Position numbers and translations under genes: made by a program
Assembly (NCBI RefSeq): GCF_018403225.1
Contig: NZ_BOSG01000001.1
Span: 2,666,001 to 2,730,000 of the forward strand
DNA from: Paenibacillus sp. J23TS9
Lineage (GTDB): Bacteria; Bacillota; Bacilli; Paenibacillales; Paenibacillaceae
Length of the DNA stretch: 64,000 nucleotides
Reading direction: 5' to 3'
Notes under the pieces: model-generated
Database searches by the model: none
Told to the model about the DNA's origin: nothing
Seen by the model: the letters and a program-made list of their open reading frames with translations, nothing else
Shown here: piece after piece, positions 1 to 9,326 of the stretch
Numbering within the stretch: the stretch's first letter is position 1
Layout of the letters: each line of letters opens with the position of its first letter

Positions 1-75
1 CAGTGTTACCTCAGCTTCGTCAGCACCCAAACGATCCACGACGATGCGCTTTACACGCTCCAATACATCGGACAT
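1..75 (-). CDS. acpP: acyl carrier protein AcpP (5' end only)
   Basis: The first 25 codons of a leftward gene that runs off the window. They begin MSDVLERVKRIVVDRLGADE, the usual N-terminus of the acyl carrier protein of type II fatty acid synthesis, which carries growing acyl chains on phosphopantetheine in the cytosol. The Ser that receives the cofactor lies outside the window. A very strong ribosome site (AGGAGGTG) sits 5-6 nt before the ATG. It follows fabG by 98 nt and is the last gene seen of the fapR-plsX-fabH-fabD-fabG-acpP operon. Confidence 0.93.
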   Translation of the reverse strand, partial: MSDVLERVKRIVVDRLGADEAEVTL

Positions 76-173
76 CCGGTTCACCTCCTCCTTGGTATTA
101 TACGAGAAAAGTTTTCAAAATGCCAGAGGCGATGAAAACGGTTCTCTTTCAGGCTTTCGGCCTGTTTTGGATG

Positions 174-923
174 TTACATATACATGCCGCCGTCTACATG
201 AAGAGTCTGTCCTGTCATATAGGATGCCCCTTCGGAAGCCAGGAAAACCACAACCTTGGCAATTTCCTCCGGCTGTCCAAGACGGGCGAGCGGAATATCC
301 TGTATCATCTTCCCTCTCAGCTCTTCCGAAAGCTCGCGGGTCATGTCAGTATCAATGAAGCCCGGAGCCACGCAGTTCACTGTAATGCCGCGGGAGGCAA
401 GCTCTCGCGCAGAGGATTTCGTCAGGCCAATCACTCCCGCTTTCGCGGCGACGTAATTGGCCTGACCCGCATTACCGAGCACTCCAACAACAGACGATAT
501 ATTGATAATGCGGCCATAGCGCTGCTTCATCATCGGACGACTGACCGATTTGAGGCAGTTAAATACGCCCTTGAGGTTGGTTTCAATCACTTGATCAAAC
601 TCTTCCTCTTTCATACGCATAATCAGATTGTCTCTGGTAATGCCAGCGTTATTCACTAGAATATCAATACGGCCAAAAACATGATTCACTTCTTTGATCA
701 GCTGCTCGGCCTGGTCAGATTGACCCACATTCGCCTGAATGGCAAACGCTTCAACACCAAGCTGTTTGATCTCATCAACTACCGACTGGGCTGCAGCTTC
801 ACTGCCCGAGTAATTGACGGCTACGTTGGCTCCAGCCTCTGCCAGAGCCAGTGCGATGCTGCGGCCGATTCCGCGGGAAGCACCAGTCACCAGCGCAGCT
901 TGTCCTTGCAATGGTTTAGACAT
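174..923 (-). CDS. fabG: 3-oxoacyl-[acyl-carrier-protein] reductase FabG
   Basis: NADPH-dependent short-chain dehydrogenase that reduces 3-oxoacyl-ACP in the first reductive step of fatty acid elongation. The 249-residue protein is of normal family length. Visible are the Rossmann cofactor motif TGASRGIG (13-20), NNAG (91-94), and the Ser144-Tyr157-Lys161 catalytic residues in INISSVVG and YVAAK. The C-terminus [12 protein letters not shown] is typical of bacterial FabG. It lies between fabD and acpP in the FapR-controlled operon, 47 nt after fabD, with a GAAGAAAGGAGA ribosome site before its ATG. Confidence 0.96.
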   Translation of the reverse strand: MSKPLQGQAALVTGASRGIGRSIALALAEAGANVAVNYSGSEAAAQSVVDEIKQLGVEAFAIQANVGQSDQAEQLIKEVNHVFGRIDILVNNAGITRDNLIMRMKEEEFDQVIETNLKGVFNCLKSVSRPMMKQRYGRIINISSVVGVLGNAGQANYVAAKAGVIGLTKSSARELASRGITVNCVAPGFIDTDMTRELSEELRGKMIQDIPLARLGQPEEIAKVVVFLASEGASYMTGQTLHVDGGMYM

Positions 924-970
924 GCATTATTCTCCTTTCTTCTTGGTATACGGGTTACCATCATGAAGGC

Positions 971-1894
971 TTAGAAGCTTTCGGAAAGACTCTCCAGTGT
1001 ATTCACATTGATGAGCTTTACGGTCTTATCCATTTTTTTGATCAAGCCGGTCAAGACGTTACCCGGACCAATCTCAACAAATGTGTCGACACCTTCTGCG
1101 ATCAGATAAGCAACCGTGTCCTCCCAAAGTACAGGAGAATAAACCTGCTCCACCAGAAGTCCGCGGATATTCTCAGCGCTTTCTGCAGGGCGGGCGGTGA
1201 CATTGGCCACAACCGGGATCGAAGGCTCCTGAAAAGATACGGCACCCAGCTTGTCCGCCAGCCGCTGCGCGGCTTCTTTCATCAGGGATGAGTGAAAAGG
1301 TCCGCTGACCTCAAGCGGAATCGCTCTTTTGCCGCCCGCTTCTTTGACGCGCTCGCCTGCGGCGGCAACGCCTTCCTTGGAGCCGGAAACCACAATCTGC
1401 CCAGGGCAGTTGATGTTGGCCAATTCAACCAGCTGTCCGTTCTCGGTAATGCTGCGGCAGAGTTCCTTAAGCGCTGCACGGTCTGCACCCAGCACCGCAG
1501 CCATGGCTCCCTGTCCCCCAGGAACGGCAGCTTCCATGTATTCACCCCGTGCACGCACGATTGCTACCGCATCCTCAAAGCTGAGAACATCCGAAGCAAC
1601 CAGAGCGCTGTATTCGCCCAGACTGTGGCCAGCCACATAATCCGGGGTAATGCCTTTCTCACGGAGAGCCGCGAGTGCAGCAGTGCTTGCAGTAAGCAGA
1701 GCAGGCTGCGTATTGTAAGTTTTCTTCAACTCGCTGTCAGGTCCTTCAAACATCAGTGAAGACAGTGAGAATCCCAGCGCGTTGTCCGCGCGGTCTATGA
1801 TATCACGTGAGGCAGGAACCGCCTCATAAAAATCTTTCCCCATTCCTACAGATTGGGCTCCCTGCCCGGGAAATACAAATGCCGTTTTACCCAT
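971..1894 (-). CDS. fabD: malonyl CoA-acyl carrier protein transacylase FabD
   Basis: Transfers malonyl from CoA to ACP to supply the extender unit for fatty acid synthesis. The protein shows FVFPGQGAQ at the N-terminus and the nucleophile Ser91 in GHSLGEYSAL, with the later GPFHSSLM block holding the catalytic His. The start was set at the ATG at 1894 because GAGAGGAG lies just upstream and the sequence then begins MGKTAFVFPGQG; the reading frame is open 10 codons further, to 1924, without a better ribosome site. This gives 307 aa, the family norm. It follows fabH by 45 nt in the operon. Confidence 0.95.
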   Translation of the reverse strand: MGKTAFVFPGQGAQSVGMGKDFYEAVPASRDIIDRADNALGFSLSSLMFEGPDSELKKTYNTQPALLTASTAALAALREKGITPDYVAGHSLGEYSALVASDVLSFEDAVAIVRARGEYMEAAVPGGQGAMAAVLGADRAALKELCRSITENGQLVELANINCPGQIVVSGSKEGVAAAGERVKEAGGKRAIPLEVSGPFHSSLMKEAAQRLADKLGAVSFQEPSIPVVANVTARPAESAENIRGLLVEQVYSPVLWEDTVAYLIAEGVDTFVEIGPGNVLTGLIKKMDKTVKLINVNTLESLSESF

Positions 1895-1939
1895 TTTCCG
1901 GCTCCTCTCATTGCCATGATTCAAAGGAATATATAATGA

Positions 1940-2929
1940 TTACCAGATTAGTACGGATGCTCCCCAGGTCAGGCCTCCGCCGAAGCCGACCATTAGCACA
2001 CAGTCGCCTTCCTTCATTCTTCCCTGTTCAGCCGCTTCCACCAGAGCCAGCGGTATGGAGGCTGCGGATGTATTGGCATATTTATCAACATTGATAACGC
2101 ATTTGTCTGCGGACACATCAAGCCGCTCCATTGCGGATTGAATAATGCGGATATTGGCCTGATGAGGCACGAACAAGTCGATATCTTCCTTGGTCTTGCC
2201 CGCCTTCTTCAGAACGGTTTCCGTTGCCGTATTCATTACGCGGACTGCAAATTTGAATACTTCGCGTCCGTTCATGTAGATATAATGCTTTTTGCCTTCA
2301 ACGGTTTCTACCGAGGATGGAAGTCTTGAGCCCCCTGCTTCGAGCTTCAGCAAGTTTCCTCCTGCGCCCTCCGCTCCAAGATCGAAGGATTGGAACCCCC
2401 GGCCTTCAGGTACTTCGCCAAGAATGACAGCACCCGCACCATCTCCGAACAGGACGCATGTATTGCGGTCAGTATAGTCGGTGATCCGTGACAAACTATC
2501 AGCGCCAATTACCAGTGCATTGTTATACATGCCTGTGGTGATAAAGTTTCTTGCGGTTGCAAGACCATAAACGAATCCAGAGCATGCAGCTGACAGATCG
2601 AATGCCGCAGCCTTTTTAGCGCCCAGCTTATCCTGCAAAATACAAGCGGTGGATGGAAAAAACGTATCCGGCGTAACGGTAGCAATGATAATCAAATCGA
2701 GTTGATCCGCCGTCATCCCTGCAGAAGCGAGTGCCTTTACAGCAGCTTCATAACACAGATCGGATGTTGCCTGGTCTTCTGCCGCAATATGACGTTCGCG
2801 AATCCCAGTACGTGATACGATCCATTCATCATTCGTTTCTACCATTTTTTCCAGGTCGGCATTGGTCAGAATCTTCTCTGGGACATACATTCCTGTGCCG
2901 ATAATCCCTACTGGCCGTAAATTACTCAT
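1940..2929 (-). CDS. fabH: 3-oxoacyl-ACP synthase III FabH
   Basis: Condenses an acyl-CoA primer with malonyl-ACP to start fatty acid synthesis; in Gram-positives the enzyme usually prefers branched primers. The 329 residues carry the thiolase-fold catalytic triad: Cys116 in LSAACSGF, His256 in VPHQANIR and Asn286 in ANTSAAS. The N-terminal EWIVSRTGIRERH block is also diagnostic. The start overlaps the end of plsX by 4 nt (ATGA type), so translational coupling with plsX is likely. Substrate preference cannot be read from the sequence alone. Confidence 0.96.
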   Translation of the reverse strand: MSNLRPVGIIGTGMYVPEKILTNADLEKMVETNDEWIVSRTGIRERHIAAEDQATSDLCYEAAVKALASAGMTADQLDLIIIATVTPDTFFPSTACILQDKLGAKKAAAFDLSAACSGFVYGLATARNFITTGMYNNALVIGADSLSRITDYTDRNTCVLFGDGAGAVILGEVPEGRGFQSFDLGAEGAGGNLLKLEAGGSRLPSSVETVEGKKHYIYMNGREVFKFAVRVMNTATETVLKKAGKTKEDIDLFVPHQANIRIIQSAMERLDVSADKCVINVDKYANTSAASIPLALVEAAEQGRMKEGDCVLMVGFGGGLTWGASVLIW

Positions 2930-3936
2930 AACGTCACTCTCTTCCCGCTGATTTCGTTTGAAATGCTTTCAACCAATTGACTTTGAATTGCGATTCTGGC
3001 TTGGCGTACGGAATTCTTGATCGCGTTACCATCTGCCGATCCGTGACTTTTGACAACAAGTCCACTAAGACCAAGGAGAGGGGCTCCGCCGTGTTCCTTG
3101 TAATCCAATTTATCCTTAAGGCCGCGAAGCTGAGGCATCAGCATCGCTGCACCCAGTTTGCTTTTGATATTCTGGGAGAACTGTTCCTTTAAAAGCTTGA
3201 ACATAGCTCCTGCAGTACCCTCAATCGACTTAAGCAGGATATTGCCCGCAAAGCCATCACAAACCAAAACATCACAGGTACCGTTCATGATGTCGCGCGC
3301 CTCCACGTTACCGACAAAATGAATCGGCATCTGCTCCAGCAGAGGGAAGGTATGCTTCGTCAGCTCATTCCCTTTGCCAGGCTCGGTACCTACATTGAGC
3401 AGACCCACACGCGGACGCTCAACGCCCATTACCTTTTGCCGATACAAGCTGCCCATCAGCGCATATTGCGCTAGATGCTCCGGCTTTGCATCCATATTGG
3501 CGCCAAGATCCAGTGCCAGTACCCCCGAGCCGTCCAGCGTCGGAATCATTGGAGCAAGAGCCGGCCGTTCAATCCCTTCCATCCGGCCGACGATCAGAAG
3601 ACCCGTTGTCATCAGTGCGCCCGTGTTGCCGGCTGATATCATTGCATCAGCTTCTTTATCTTTCAGCATGCGTCCAGCCACGACCATGGATGCATCCTTT
3701 TTGCGTCGCACCGCCTTAACAGGCTCATCTTCTGGCCCGATGACCTCTCCTGCATGGTGAACACTGAGATTGGAGGGAACCTGTCCACCGTGTTTACTGA
3801 GCAGCGGTTGAATTTTGGATTCATCCCCCACTAAGACAATATGGGTGTCCTTCCATTCCGCAGCTGCGGCCAGTGCCCCCTCGACATTGCATTCAGGAGC
3901 GTTGTCGCCTCCCATGGCATCAATGGCGATCCGCAT
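2926..3936 (-). CDS. plsX: phosphate acyltransferase PlsX
   Basis: Converts acyl-ACP to acyl-phosphate, the donor for PlsY in membrane phospholipid synthesis, so it joins fatty acid and phospholipid production. The protein opens MRIAIDAMGGDNAPE, the hallmark PlsX start, and has GVLALDLGAN and LLNVGTEPGKGNE further on. The ATG at 3936 was chosen because GGAGGAATGTAGT precedes it exactly; the open frame extends 17 codons upstream into fapR. Length is then 336 aa, as usual. It begins 1 nt after the fapR stop and overlaps fabH by 4 nt. Confidence 0.95.
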   Translation of the reverse strand: MRIAIDAMGGDNAPECNVEGALAAAAEWKDTHIVLVGDESKIQPLLSKHGGQVPSNLSVHHAGEVIGPEDEPVKAVRRKKDASMVVAGRMLKDKEADAMISAGNTGALMTTGLLIVGRMEGIERPALAPMIPTLDGSGVLALDLGANMDAKPEHLAQYALMGSLYRQKVMGVERPRVGLLNVGTEPGKGNELTKHTFPLLEQMPIHFVGNVEARDIMNGTCDVLVCDGFAGNILLKSIEGTAGAMFKLLKEQFSQNIKSKLGAAMLMPQLRGLKDKLDYKEHGGAPLLGLSGLVVKSHGSADGNAIKNSVRQARIAIQSQLVESISNEISGKRVTL

Positions 3937-3937
3937 A

Positions 3938-4534
3938 CTACATTCCTCCTTCAAAGTTTTCTTCCCCTGTTGACCGGTAAATGACAAAATTGCCCTGGAA
4001 CACCATTTCCTCGCCTACGTAAGTGAATACTTCCACCTTCGCCTTTCCCTTATGCCCGTTCATCGATCTGACATAGGCTTTGGCGATGCATTTCTCCCCC
4101 ATGTGCACCTGTCGCAAAAACCGGATGTCCGCCGATGCGGTTAGCGCAATCTCATCATTGATGAGGGCTACCGCGAGAGAGTTGGCCTGTGCAAAAACAT
4201 AATGTCCACGAGCAATTTGCGTCCGCGAAAATACATGCTCATCGCGGATTTCAAAAATGGAGATGCCGCTCTTATCCAGCTGCAGGTCCACAACCTCGCC
4301 GACCACTTCGTCCAGCGGCAGCGAACGCACCTGGTCATACGAGTGCTCAGCCATCTGCTTCATGCGCTCCCGCAGCTCCGGTATTCCAAGTTCCATTCGA
4401 TCCAGACGTATGGTTTGAATGCTGACCTTCAGCTCTCGGGTCAATTCGCGGTCCGTCACAAACGGATTTTCTTCAATAAGTTTCAATAGATGCTGATGTC
4501 GCTGTTTCTTGGGCAACCGTTCGATCAGAGGCAC
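3938..4534 (-). CDS. fapR: fatty acid and phospholipid biosynthesis regulator FapR
   Basis: Repressor of lipid synthesis genes whose DNA binding is released by malonyl-CoA. The N-terminal part is a DeoR-like helix-turn-helix ([18 protein letters not shown], about 32-49) and the C-terminal part is a hot-dog domain with the conserved [20 protein letters not shown] block that binds malonyl-CoA. First gene of the plsX-fabH-fabD-fabG-acpP operon. The start is uncertain: the ribosome site AGGAGGTG overlaps the GTG at 4534, and the true start may be a CTG or TTG a few codons inside. Its own promoter region holds a matching operator at 4620-4636. Confidence 0.95.
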   Translation of the reverse strand: MPLIERLPKKQRHQHLLKLIEENPFVTDRELTRELKVSIQTIRLDRMELGIPELRERMKQMAEHSYDQVRSLPLDEVVGEVVDLQLDKSGISIFEIRDEHVFSRTQIARGHYVFAQANSLAVALINDEIALTASADIRFLRQVHMGEKCIAKAYVRSMNGHKGKAKVEVFTYVGEEMVFQGNFVIYRSTGEENFEGGM

Positions 4535-4619
4535 CTCCTATGCTTCACCTTATTATAAAACCGGCTTTCTCAAGCCGTTATGAATATCATATAGTATACA
4601 GCTATTTTTCCGAATCATT

Positions 4620-4636
4620 TTAGAACCTGGTACTAA
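4620..4636 (-). promoter_or_regulatory. FapR operator upstream of fapR
   Basis: A 17-bp imperfect palindrome, TTAGTACCAGGTTCTAA on the minus strand, 85 bp before the fapR start. It matches the known FapR box of Bacillus (TTAGTACC, short spacer, mirrored half) with one mismatch between its arms. A plausible -10 (TATACT) follows about 25 bp downstream. It most likely mediates autoregulation of the fapR-plsX-fab operon. Confidence 0.85.
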
Positions 4637-4725
4637 AACAGTATAAAGCATGCTAAGCCAAAAAGGAAGAGCAGACAAAAAAAATAGCACCTCACCATAG
4701 ATGAAGTACTACTTGATCTCTCGCA

Positions 4726-4899
4726 TTATTGCGAAATAATTTCTCTTGATTTATACGTTCCGCACACTTTGCATACGTGGTGAGCAAGCTTCAATTCTCC
4801 GCATTGTTCACATTTCACCATGCCCGGCACTGCCAGTTTAAAGTGAGTACGACGCTTGTCGCGACGTGTTTTGGACGTTCTCCGTTGAGGTACTGCCAT
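4726..4899 (-). CDS. rpmF: 50S ribosomal protein L32
   Basis: A 57-residue structural protein of the large ribosomal subunit. It starts [20 protein letters not shown] and holds a four-cysteine zinc ribbon (CEQC at 30-33 and CKVC at 43-46), so this is the zinc-binding form. Start at the ATG at 4899, preceded by AAGGAGGTGGGAAC. It lies 61 nt downstream of ylbN, the same pairing as in Bacillus subtilis, and upstream of the fapR promoter. Confidence 0.96.
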   Translation of the reverse strand: MAVPQRRTSKTRRDKRRTHFKLAVPGMVKCEQCGELKLAHHVCKVCGTYKSREIISQ

Positions 4900-4960
4900 G
4901 TTCCCACCTCCTTATTTCAATCAACCGAGAGCTTATAGCCCCGGCAAAATGCTTGAATGC

Positions 4961-5470
4961 TCATTCGAAAAAATCTTTTAGCGCCGCAAGCCTTGGATCG
5001 ACCACTTCCGTGTCGCAGTCGCAGGTGCCTTCATTCAAGTCCGCTCCACAGCTCGGGCAAAGGCCCTTGCAAGTCTCCTTGCAAACTGCAGTCATCGGGA
5101 TATGAAGCACAAATGATTCCTCCACGTACGGAACAAGATCCACATTTTCATCATTCACGTAGTTGGTATCATCATTCTCATCCTGAACCTCTTCAGGCTG
5201 CTTCACAAGCTTAAACTGCTCGTGGAATGGAATGTCCAGATGCTGGTGCACAGGTTTCAAGCAGCGGGAGCATGACATGTCCAGCTCTACTGAGAGCTTT
5301 CCTTGAACATCTACCGTATCTTCACCGACATAAGCTGCCTTCAGCTCCGCTAAAAGCGGCTGAGGAATCTTGATATCGCCAGTGCCTTGAACTAAACGAC
5401 TTACATCCACTTGCAGACGCACCTGCAGCGGCTCGCTGCTGGCTGCCATTTTTCTAAATTGAAAGTGCAT
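4961..5470 (-). CDS. ylbN: YlbN, DUF177/YceD family protein
   Basis: Member of the DUF177 family, almost always encoded next to rpmF; members have been linked to 23S rRNA metabolism in other bacteria and plants, but its exact role here is unknown. The 169-residue protein has a central CSRCLKP and a C-terminal CKETCKGLCPSCG cluster followed by CDCD, which suggests metal binding. The start was set at 5470 (MHFQFRKMAA), where GGAGTGATATTG precedes the ATG; the frame is open 19 codons further. Probably co-transcribed with rpmF. Confidence 0.9.
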   Translation of the reverse strand: MHFQFRKMAASSEPLQVRLQVDVSRLVQGTGDIKIPQPLLAELKAAYVGEDTVDVQGKLSVELDMSCSRCLKPVHQHLDIPFHEQFKLVKQPEEVQDENDDTNYVNDENVDLVPYVEESFVLHIPMTAVCKETCKGLCPSCGADLNEGTCDCDTEVVDPRLAALKDFFE

Positions 5471-5719
5471 CAATATCACTCCAAACAAACAAAAATTATT
5501 ATACCGATTTCCAGGAAGCTTTGTCAATAGTTTGACCTTTACTTTACTTTTAAGTGATATATAAAAGTTTGGACTTTCTCCCCATATTCACATAAGCAAA
5601 ACATCGTTTTAAAGCCGCCATCCTGCTGTAAAGAAGCTGCAATAGTTATTGTTGCAGGGATGATAAGCTTTTATGATATATTTTATATGAATCAACATAC
5701 GGATGGAGTTGAACTTTCT

Positions 5720-6958
5720 GTGTCTGTCGTCGGATTAATTGTCGAATACAACCCTTTACATAACGGCCATGTTCATCATTATACCAGAGCCAAGGAAATT
5801 TCGGGTGCAGATTATTCCGTGGCTATCCTTAGCGGTCCCTTTCTTCAGCGCGGTGAGCCGGGGATCATCAGTAAGTTCGCCCGAACTGAAATGGCATTGG
5901 CCATGGGGGTCGATCTTGTGATCGAGCTGCCAGCTTCCTATGCCGTCCAGCCCGCGGAATGGTTCGCTTATGGCGGTGCTGCTCTTCTCCATGCCACTGG
6001 TGTCGTGGACAGCCTCTGCTTCGGGACGGAGAGCGGCACGCTTGATCTGCTGCTTCCTCTCTCGCGCATACTCGCTGAAGAAAGCCCGGAGCTTCAGGAG
6101 CAAATCAGCTTTCATCTGAGCGCAGGAATGAACTATCCGGCAGCCTATAGCAGGGCCGCTGCTGCTGTAATGGGATTTCCGGGCGAAGAAAGCGAGCTTC
6201 TCCATGTACTTCAGAAGCCCAATCACACGCTCGGTCTTCATTATCTGATTGCTCTGAACCGTCTAAATAGCTCCATCCGCCCGTTTACCATTCCAAGAAT
6301 CCATGCGGGCTATCATGATGAAATGCCTGCCCACTCGGCGGTTGCAAGCGCGACGGCTGTACGCCGCATGCTGCTTACACAGGATCTGAACGCTGCGGCA
6401 CCTTATTTACCGGAATCAACGCTTAGCATTCTCTCCCGTGAATTTGACGAAGGGCGCGGACCTGTGACCTGGGAATCCTTCCGCGGAACGCTGATGCATC
6501 TGCTCCTCACCAGTTCTCCGCAATATTTGGAAAGCCTTCATGAGGTCACAGAAGGGCTTGAGCACCGTCTGAAGCGTCTCATCTATTCCCTGAAGGAACC
6601 GCATGTGGACGAGCTGCTGCAGGCTCTCAAGACCAAGCGCTACACGCATACGAAGCTGCAGCGGATGCTTGCCCATATTTTGCTGCGTCATACCAAAGAA
6701 GAAATGTCTCCGTCCATGCTCTCCCAGGGTCCCGGATATCTGCGTGTACTTGGGTTTAGCAGCGCAGGGCAAAAGCTCCTGAAGCAGATGAAGAAGACGG
6801 CAACCTTGCCGGTCATCGTCAAACCGTCTTCCATCGAGCATCCCCAGCTGGAGCTGGATCTGCGAACATCTGCGGCCTATGCCAATGCCTTCCCAAGACC
6901 TGAAGTCCGTGACATCTTCAGAGATTATCTGGAGGGTCCTATCCGTCTATTCCATTAA
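5720..6958 (+). CDS. tmcAL: tRNA(Met) cytidine acetate ligase TmcAL (YlbM)
   Basis: Nucleotidyltransferase-like enzyme that makes N4-acetylcytidine at the wobble position of elongator tRNA-Met using acetate and ATP, as shown for Bacillus YlbM. The HIGH-type motif appears as VEYNPLHNGH near the N-terminus, followed by SGPFLQRGEP and DLVIELP. The start is taken as GTG at 5720 (SVVGLIVEYN), with GGATGGAG 11 nt upstream, which gives 412 aa, close to the family norm; the frame stays open back to 5660. It is divergent from ylbN and convergent with sepM, overlapping the stop of the latter by 4 bp. Confidence 0.93.
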   Translation: MSVVGLIVEYNPLHNGHVHHYTRAKEISGADYSVAILSGPFLQRGEPGIISKFARTEMALAMGVDLVIELPASYAVQPAEWFAYGGAALLHATGVVDSLCFGTESGTLDLLLPLSRILAEESPELQEQISFHLSAGMNYPAAYSRAAAAVMGFPGEESELLHVLQKPNHTLGLHYLIALNRLNSSIRPFTIPRIHAGYHDEMPAHSAVASATAVRRMLLTQDLNAAAPYLPESTLSILSREFDEGRGPVTWESFRGTLMHLLLTSSPQYLESLHEVTEGLEHRLKRLIYSLKEPHVDELLQALKTKRYTHTKLQRMLAHILLRHTKEEMSPSMLSQGPGYLRVLGFSSAGQKLLKQMKKTATLPVIVKPSSIEHPQLELDLRTSAAYANAFPRPEVRDIFRDYLEGPIRLFH

Positions 6959-7995
6959 GATTTAGCTTGGAGGGCATCCATATACTTGATGGCGTCTTCG
7001 AGTGTATTCACTGGCACGAGCTTCATGCCGGTTTTTATTTTATCGGCTTTGGCTTTTGCTTCGGCATAATTATCCTTTGGAACAAAGAAAAATTCAGCAT
7101 GCTTCCGGTCGGCGGCGACAATTTTATGTTGAACTCCGCCGATCGGACCCACCTTGCCGTCCTTATCAATGGTTCCCGTTCCGGCTACCTGATAACCTTT
7201 GGTCAAATCTCCCTCTGTCAGCTGGTTGTAAATCTCCATGGTAAACATAAGCCCCGCTGACGGTCCTCCGACGCGGGTATTCGCAAAATTCACCCGAAGC
7301 CCCGGATCCTTGGATTCCACCTTCTGCATCGTCGCTATGGTTACACCCAGCCCCGGACGAGTCTTGTTCGTGTCCTTGTCCTTAAGCTCGATAAGATTCA
7401 CCTTTTCCTCCAGCGGCTTGCCGCCGCGGATCAGCTTCACGGTAACCACGTCTCCAACCTTCTTTGTTTTAAGGAGACTGCTTAAGCTGTCGTTATTGGT
7501 TACGGGTTGTCCATCCACTTCGGAAAGGCGGTCACCAGGCTTGAAATTTTTCCGCGCTTCGTCTCCCTCAGGCGTCGAAAAAATAAATAAATACTGGGGA
7601 ACGATGCTGTATGGTACATCAGCCTCATGGTATGCTGCTTCCACTGCGGAGGATTGCGAATCACTCATGAGATACACCTGCTCGGCTGCATATTCATCTT
7701 CGCTTTTGTCACCCAGTCTGGCTTGCTTCTGATCGATCTCGGCATTCGGATTAAAAGCCGAAACAACGAGCATAACCAGATTGGCGTAGCTGGCTGACAC
7801 CGTCGTCATCATGAATGTACCTTTTTCCTCATGATCCCCTTTTTGAACCGAAAGCATAGGCTTAACCACATCCGCGCTTCCCGGCTGGTAAATGATATAC
7901 GGCGTTGGCATATAAACCGTGACGTATACCAGCAATGCCACCATAAAAAGGTAAAGGACCAGGCGTAGTCCTTCGCGTCTTTTCTTGTACTGCAT
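6955..7995 (-). CDS. ylbL: SepM/YlbL family PDZ and Lon-type protease
   Basis: Membrane-anchored serine protease that acts outside the membrane; relatives process signalling peptides (SepM of streptococci). It has an N-terminal transmembrane segment (about 10-28), a PDZ domain (about 120-200, with GDRLSEVDGQPV), and a C-terminal Lon-type domain with the catalytic Ser in VGGPSAGLMF and Lys in GVQHKIVAA. Start at the ATG at 7995 (MQYKKRREGL), preceded by AGAAGGAAATAAG; an earlier ATG at 8019 is possible. Divergent from ylbJ, with about 100 bp between. Confidence 0.92.
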   Translation of the reverse strand: MQYKKRREGLRLVLYLFMVALLVYVTVYMPTPYIIYQPGSADVVKPMLSVQKGDHEEKGTFMMTTVSASYANLVMLVVSAFNPNAEIDQKQARLGDKSEDEYAAEQVYLMSDSQSSAVEAAYHEADVPYSIVPQYLFIFSTPEGDEARKNFKPGDRLSEVDGQPVTNNDSLSSLLKTKKVGDVVTVKLIRGGKPLEEKVNLIELKDKDTNKTRPGLGVTIATMQKVESKDPGLRVNFANTRVGGPSAGLMFTMEIYNQLTEGDLTKGYQVAGTGTIDKDGKVGPIGGVQHKIVAADRKHAEFFFVPKDNYAEAKAKADKIKTGMKLVPVNTLEDAIKYMDALQAKS

Positions 7996-8096
7996 CTTAT
8001 TTCCTTCTCTCATTCCCATCCTGCTCCCTGGTCTTATGGTTGTCTCACCCGCATAGATTGGGTACTAGCTATGTTTACTCAGAAGAGGTGAAAATC

Positions 8097-9323
8097 ATGA
8101 AAAAAAAAGCCCCTCTCCGCTTCAAGCCCGCTTCCGCTACTTTTTTGCTTGGTACGGGTGCGCTTGCGCTGGTGGCTGCCGTTGTCAGTTCCCCCGCTCC
8201 TGCCTTTCAGGCATCTTTGCAGGGTCTTCAGTTGTGGTGGCAGATTGTATTCCCGGCGCTGCTTCCTTTTCTAGTGCTGTCTGAAATGCTGATCGCATAC
8301 GGCTGGATTCATGCCCTCGGGGCATGGCTTGAACCGCTGATGAACCGGCTCTTCAAGCTTCCTGGTATCGGAGGCTGGGTACTCGCGATGGGAATGACTA
8401 CCGGCTTTCCCGGAGGTGCCCAGGCTGCTCGTCAACTGTACGATCAGGGCGATTTGAGCGCCAAGGATTCGAATAGGCTCGCTGCTCTCTCGCATTTCTG
8501 CAATCCAATGCTGATTCTGGTCGTGATTGCTACAGGTCTGATGCATGAACCGGCGGCAGGATATATCGTTCTAGGGGTTCACTGGATAGCCGGGATCCTG
8601 GCCTTCCTGCTCCTCAACAGAAGCATGGGACATCCAGGTGAGGAGTCCATCCAAAACATTTCCGGCAAGGAAGCCAAAGGCAAAAAAAACCGATCCTTGT
8701 TCTATCGATCCCTGCATTCAGCCAAGCAGGCCCATGCCAAGGACGGCCGCAGCTTCGGCAGAATGCTGGGAGATTCGGTTACACATGCCGTTCAAACCTT
8801 GATGATGGTCGGCGGATATATCATTATTTTTGCGGTTATCATCCAAATAGCAAGCCGGCTCATCCCCGATAGCTTCCCTGAATATTGGCTGTCCGGCCTG
8901 TTTGAAGTGCATCTCGGGGCCAAAGACGTCAGCACAGCTGCATTTGACTCAGGCAGATTGCAGTGGTCCGTAGTCTCCGCTCTGCTCGGCTTTAGCGGTA
9001 TTAGCGCCCTGGTGCAATCGATGTCGGTCTTAAGAAAAACCGGCATGCATTGGCTGCGCTTTACCTCCGTTCGTCTTCTACATGGAATTCTTGCTTTCAC
9101 TGCAACCTGGCTCACCTGGCCGCTCATTCGGTTCCTGCCGGAAAATGCCAGCTCGGTATTCAATAACAGAGGGCAGCTCCAGACAGATTTAAGTGGAGTT
9201 TTCAGCTTATGGCGGGTCATCCCGCAGCTCCTGCAATGGCAGGGCATCCTGCTGGCTCTAATGCTTGGGATTTCCCTTTTGTTCATGCTGCTGCAGGTTT
9301 ATCGTCGAAAAAGCACGCGTTAA
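8097..9323 (+). CDS. ylbJ: sporulation integral membrane protein YlbJ
   Basis: Polytopic membrane protein required for spore development in Bacillus, where it is made in the mother cell. The 408-residue protein has about 8-9 hydrophobic segments with two nucleoside-recognition Gate-like blocks (GWVLAMGMTTGFPGGAQAAR near 100-120, and a second related block near 240-300). The start at 8097 follows AGAAGAGGTGAAAATC; the open frame begins earlier at 8040 without a ribosome site. It ends 3 bp before the coaD stop, which is convergent. Its presence supports a spore-forming host. Confidence 0.92.
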   Translation: MKKKAPLRFKPASATFLLGTGALALVAAVVSSPAPAFQASLQGLQLWWQIVFPALLPFLVLSEMLIAYGWIHALGAWLEPLMNRLFKLPGIGGWVLAMGMTTGFPGGAQAARQLYDQGDLSAKDSNRLAALSHFCNPMLILVVIATGLMHEPAAGYIVLGVHWIAGILAFLLLNRSMGHPGEESIQNISGKEAKGKKNRSLFYRSLHSAKQAHAKDGRSFGRMLGDSVTHAVQTLMMVGGYIIIFAVIIQIASRLIPDSFPEYWLSGLFEVHLGAKDVSTAAFDSGRLQWSVVSALLGFSGISALVQSMSVLRKTGMHWLRFTSVRLLHGILAFTATWLTWPLIRFLPENASSVFNNRGQLQTDLSGVFSLWRVIPQLLQWQGILLALMLGISLLFMLLQVYRRKSTR

Positions 9324-9326
9324 CCG

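Noticed and set aside
3..659. Plus-strand 218-codon frame over the fab region
   Set aside because: Lies antisense to acpP and fabG, which have clear motifs and ribosome sites; no own ribosome site or family resemblance.
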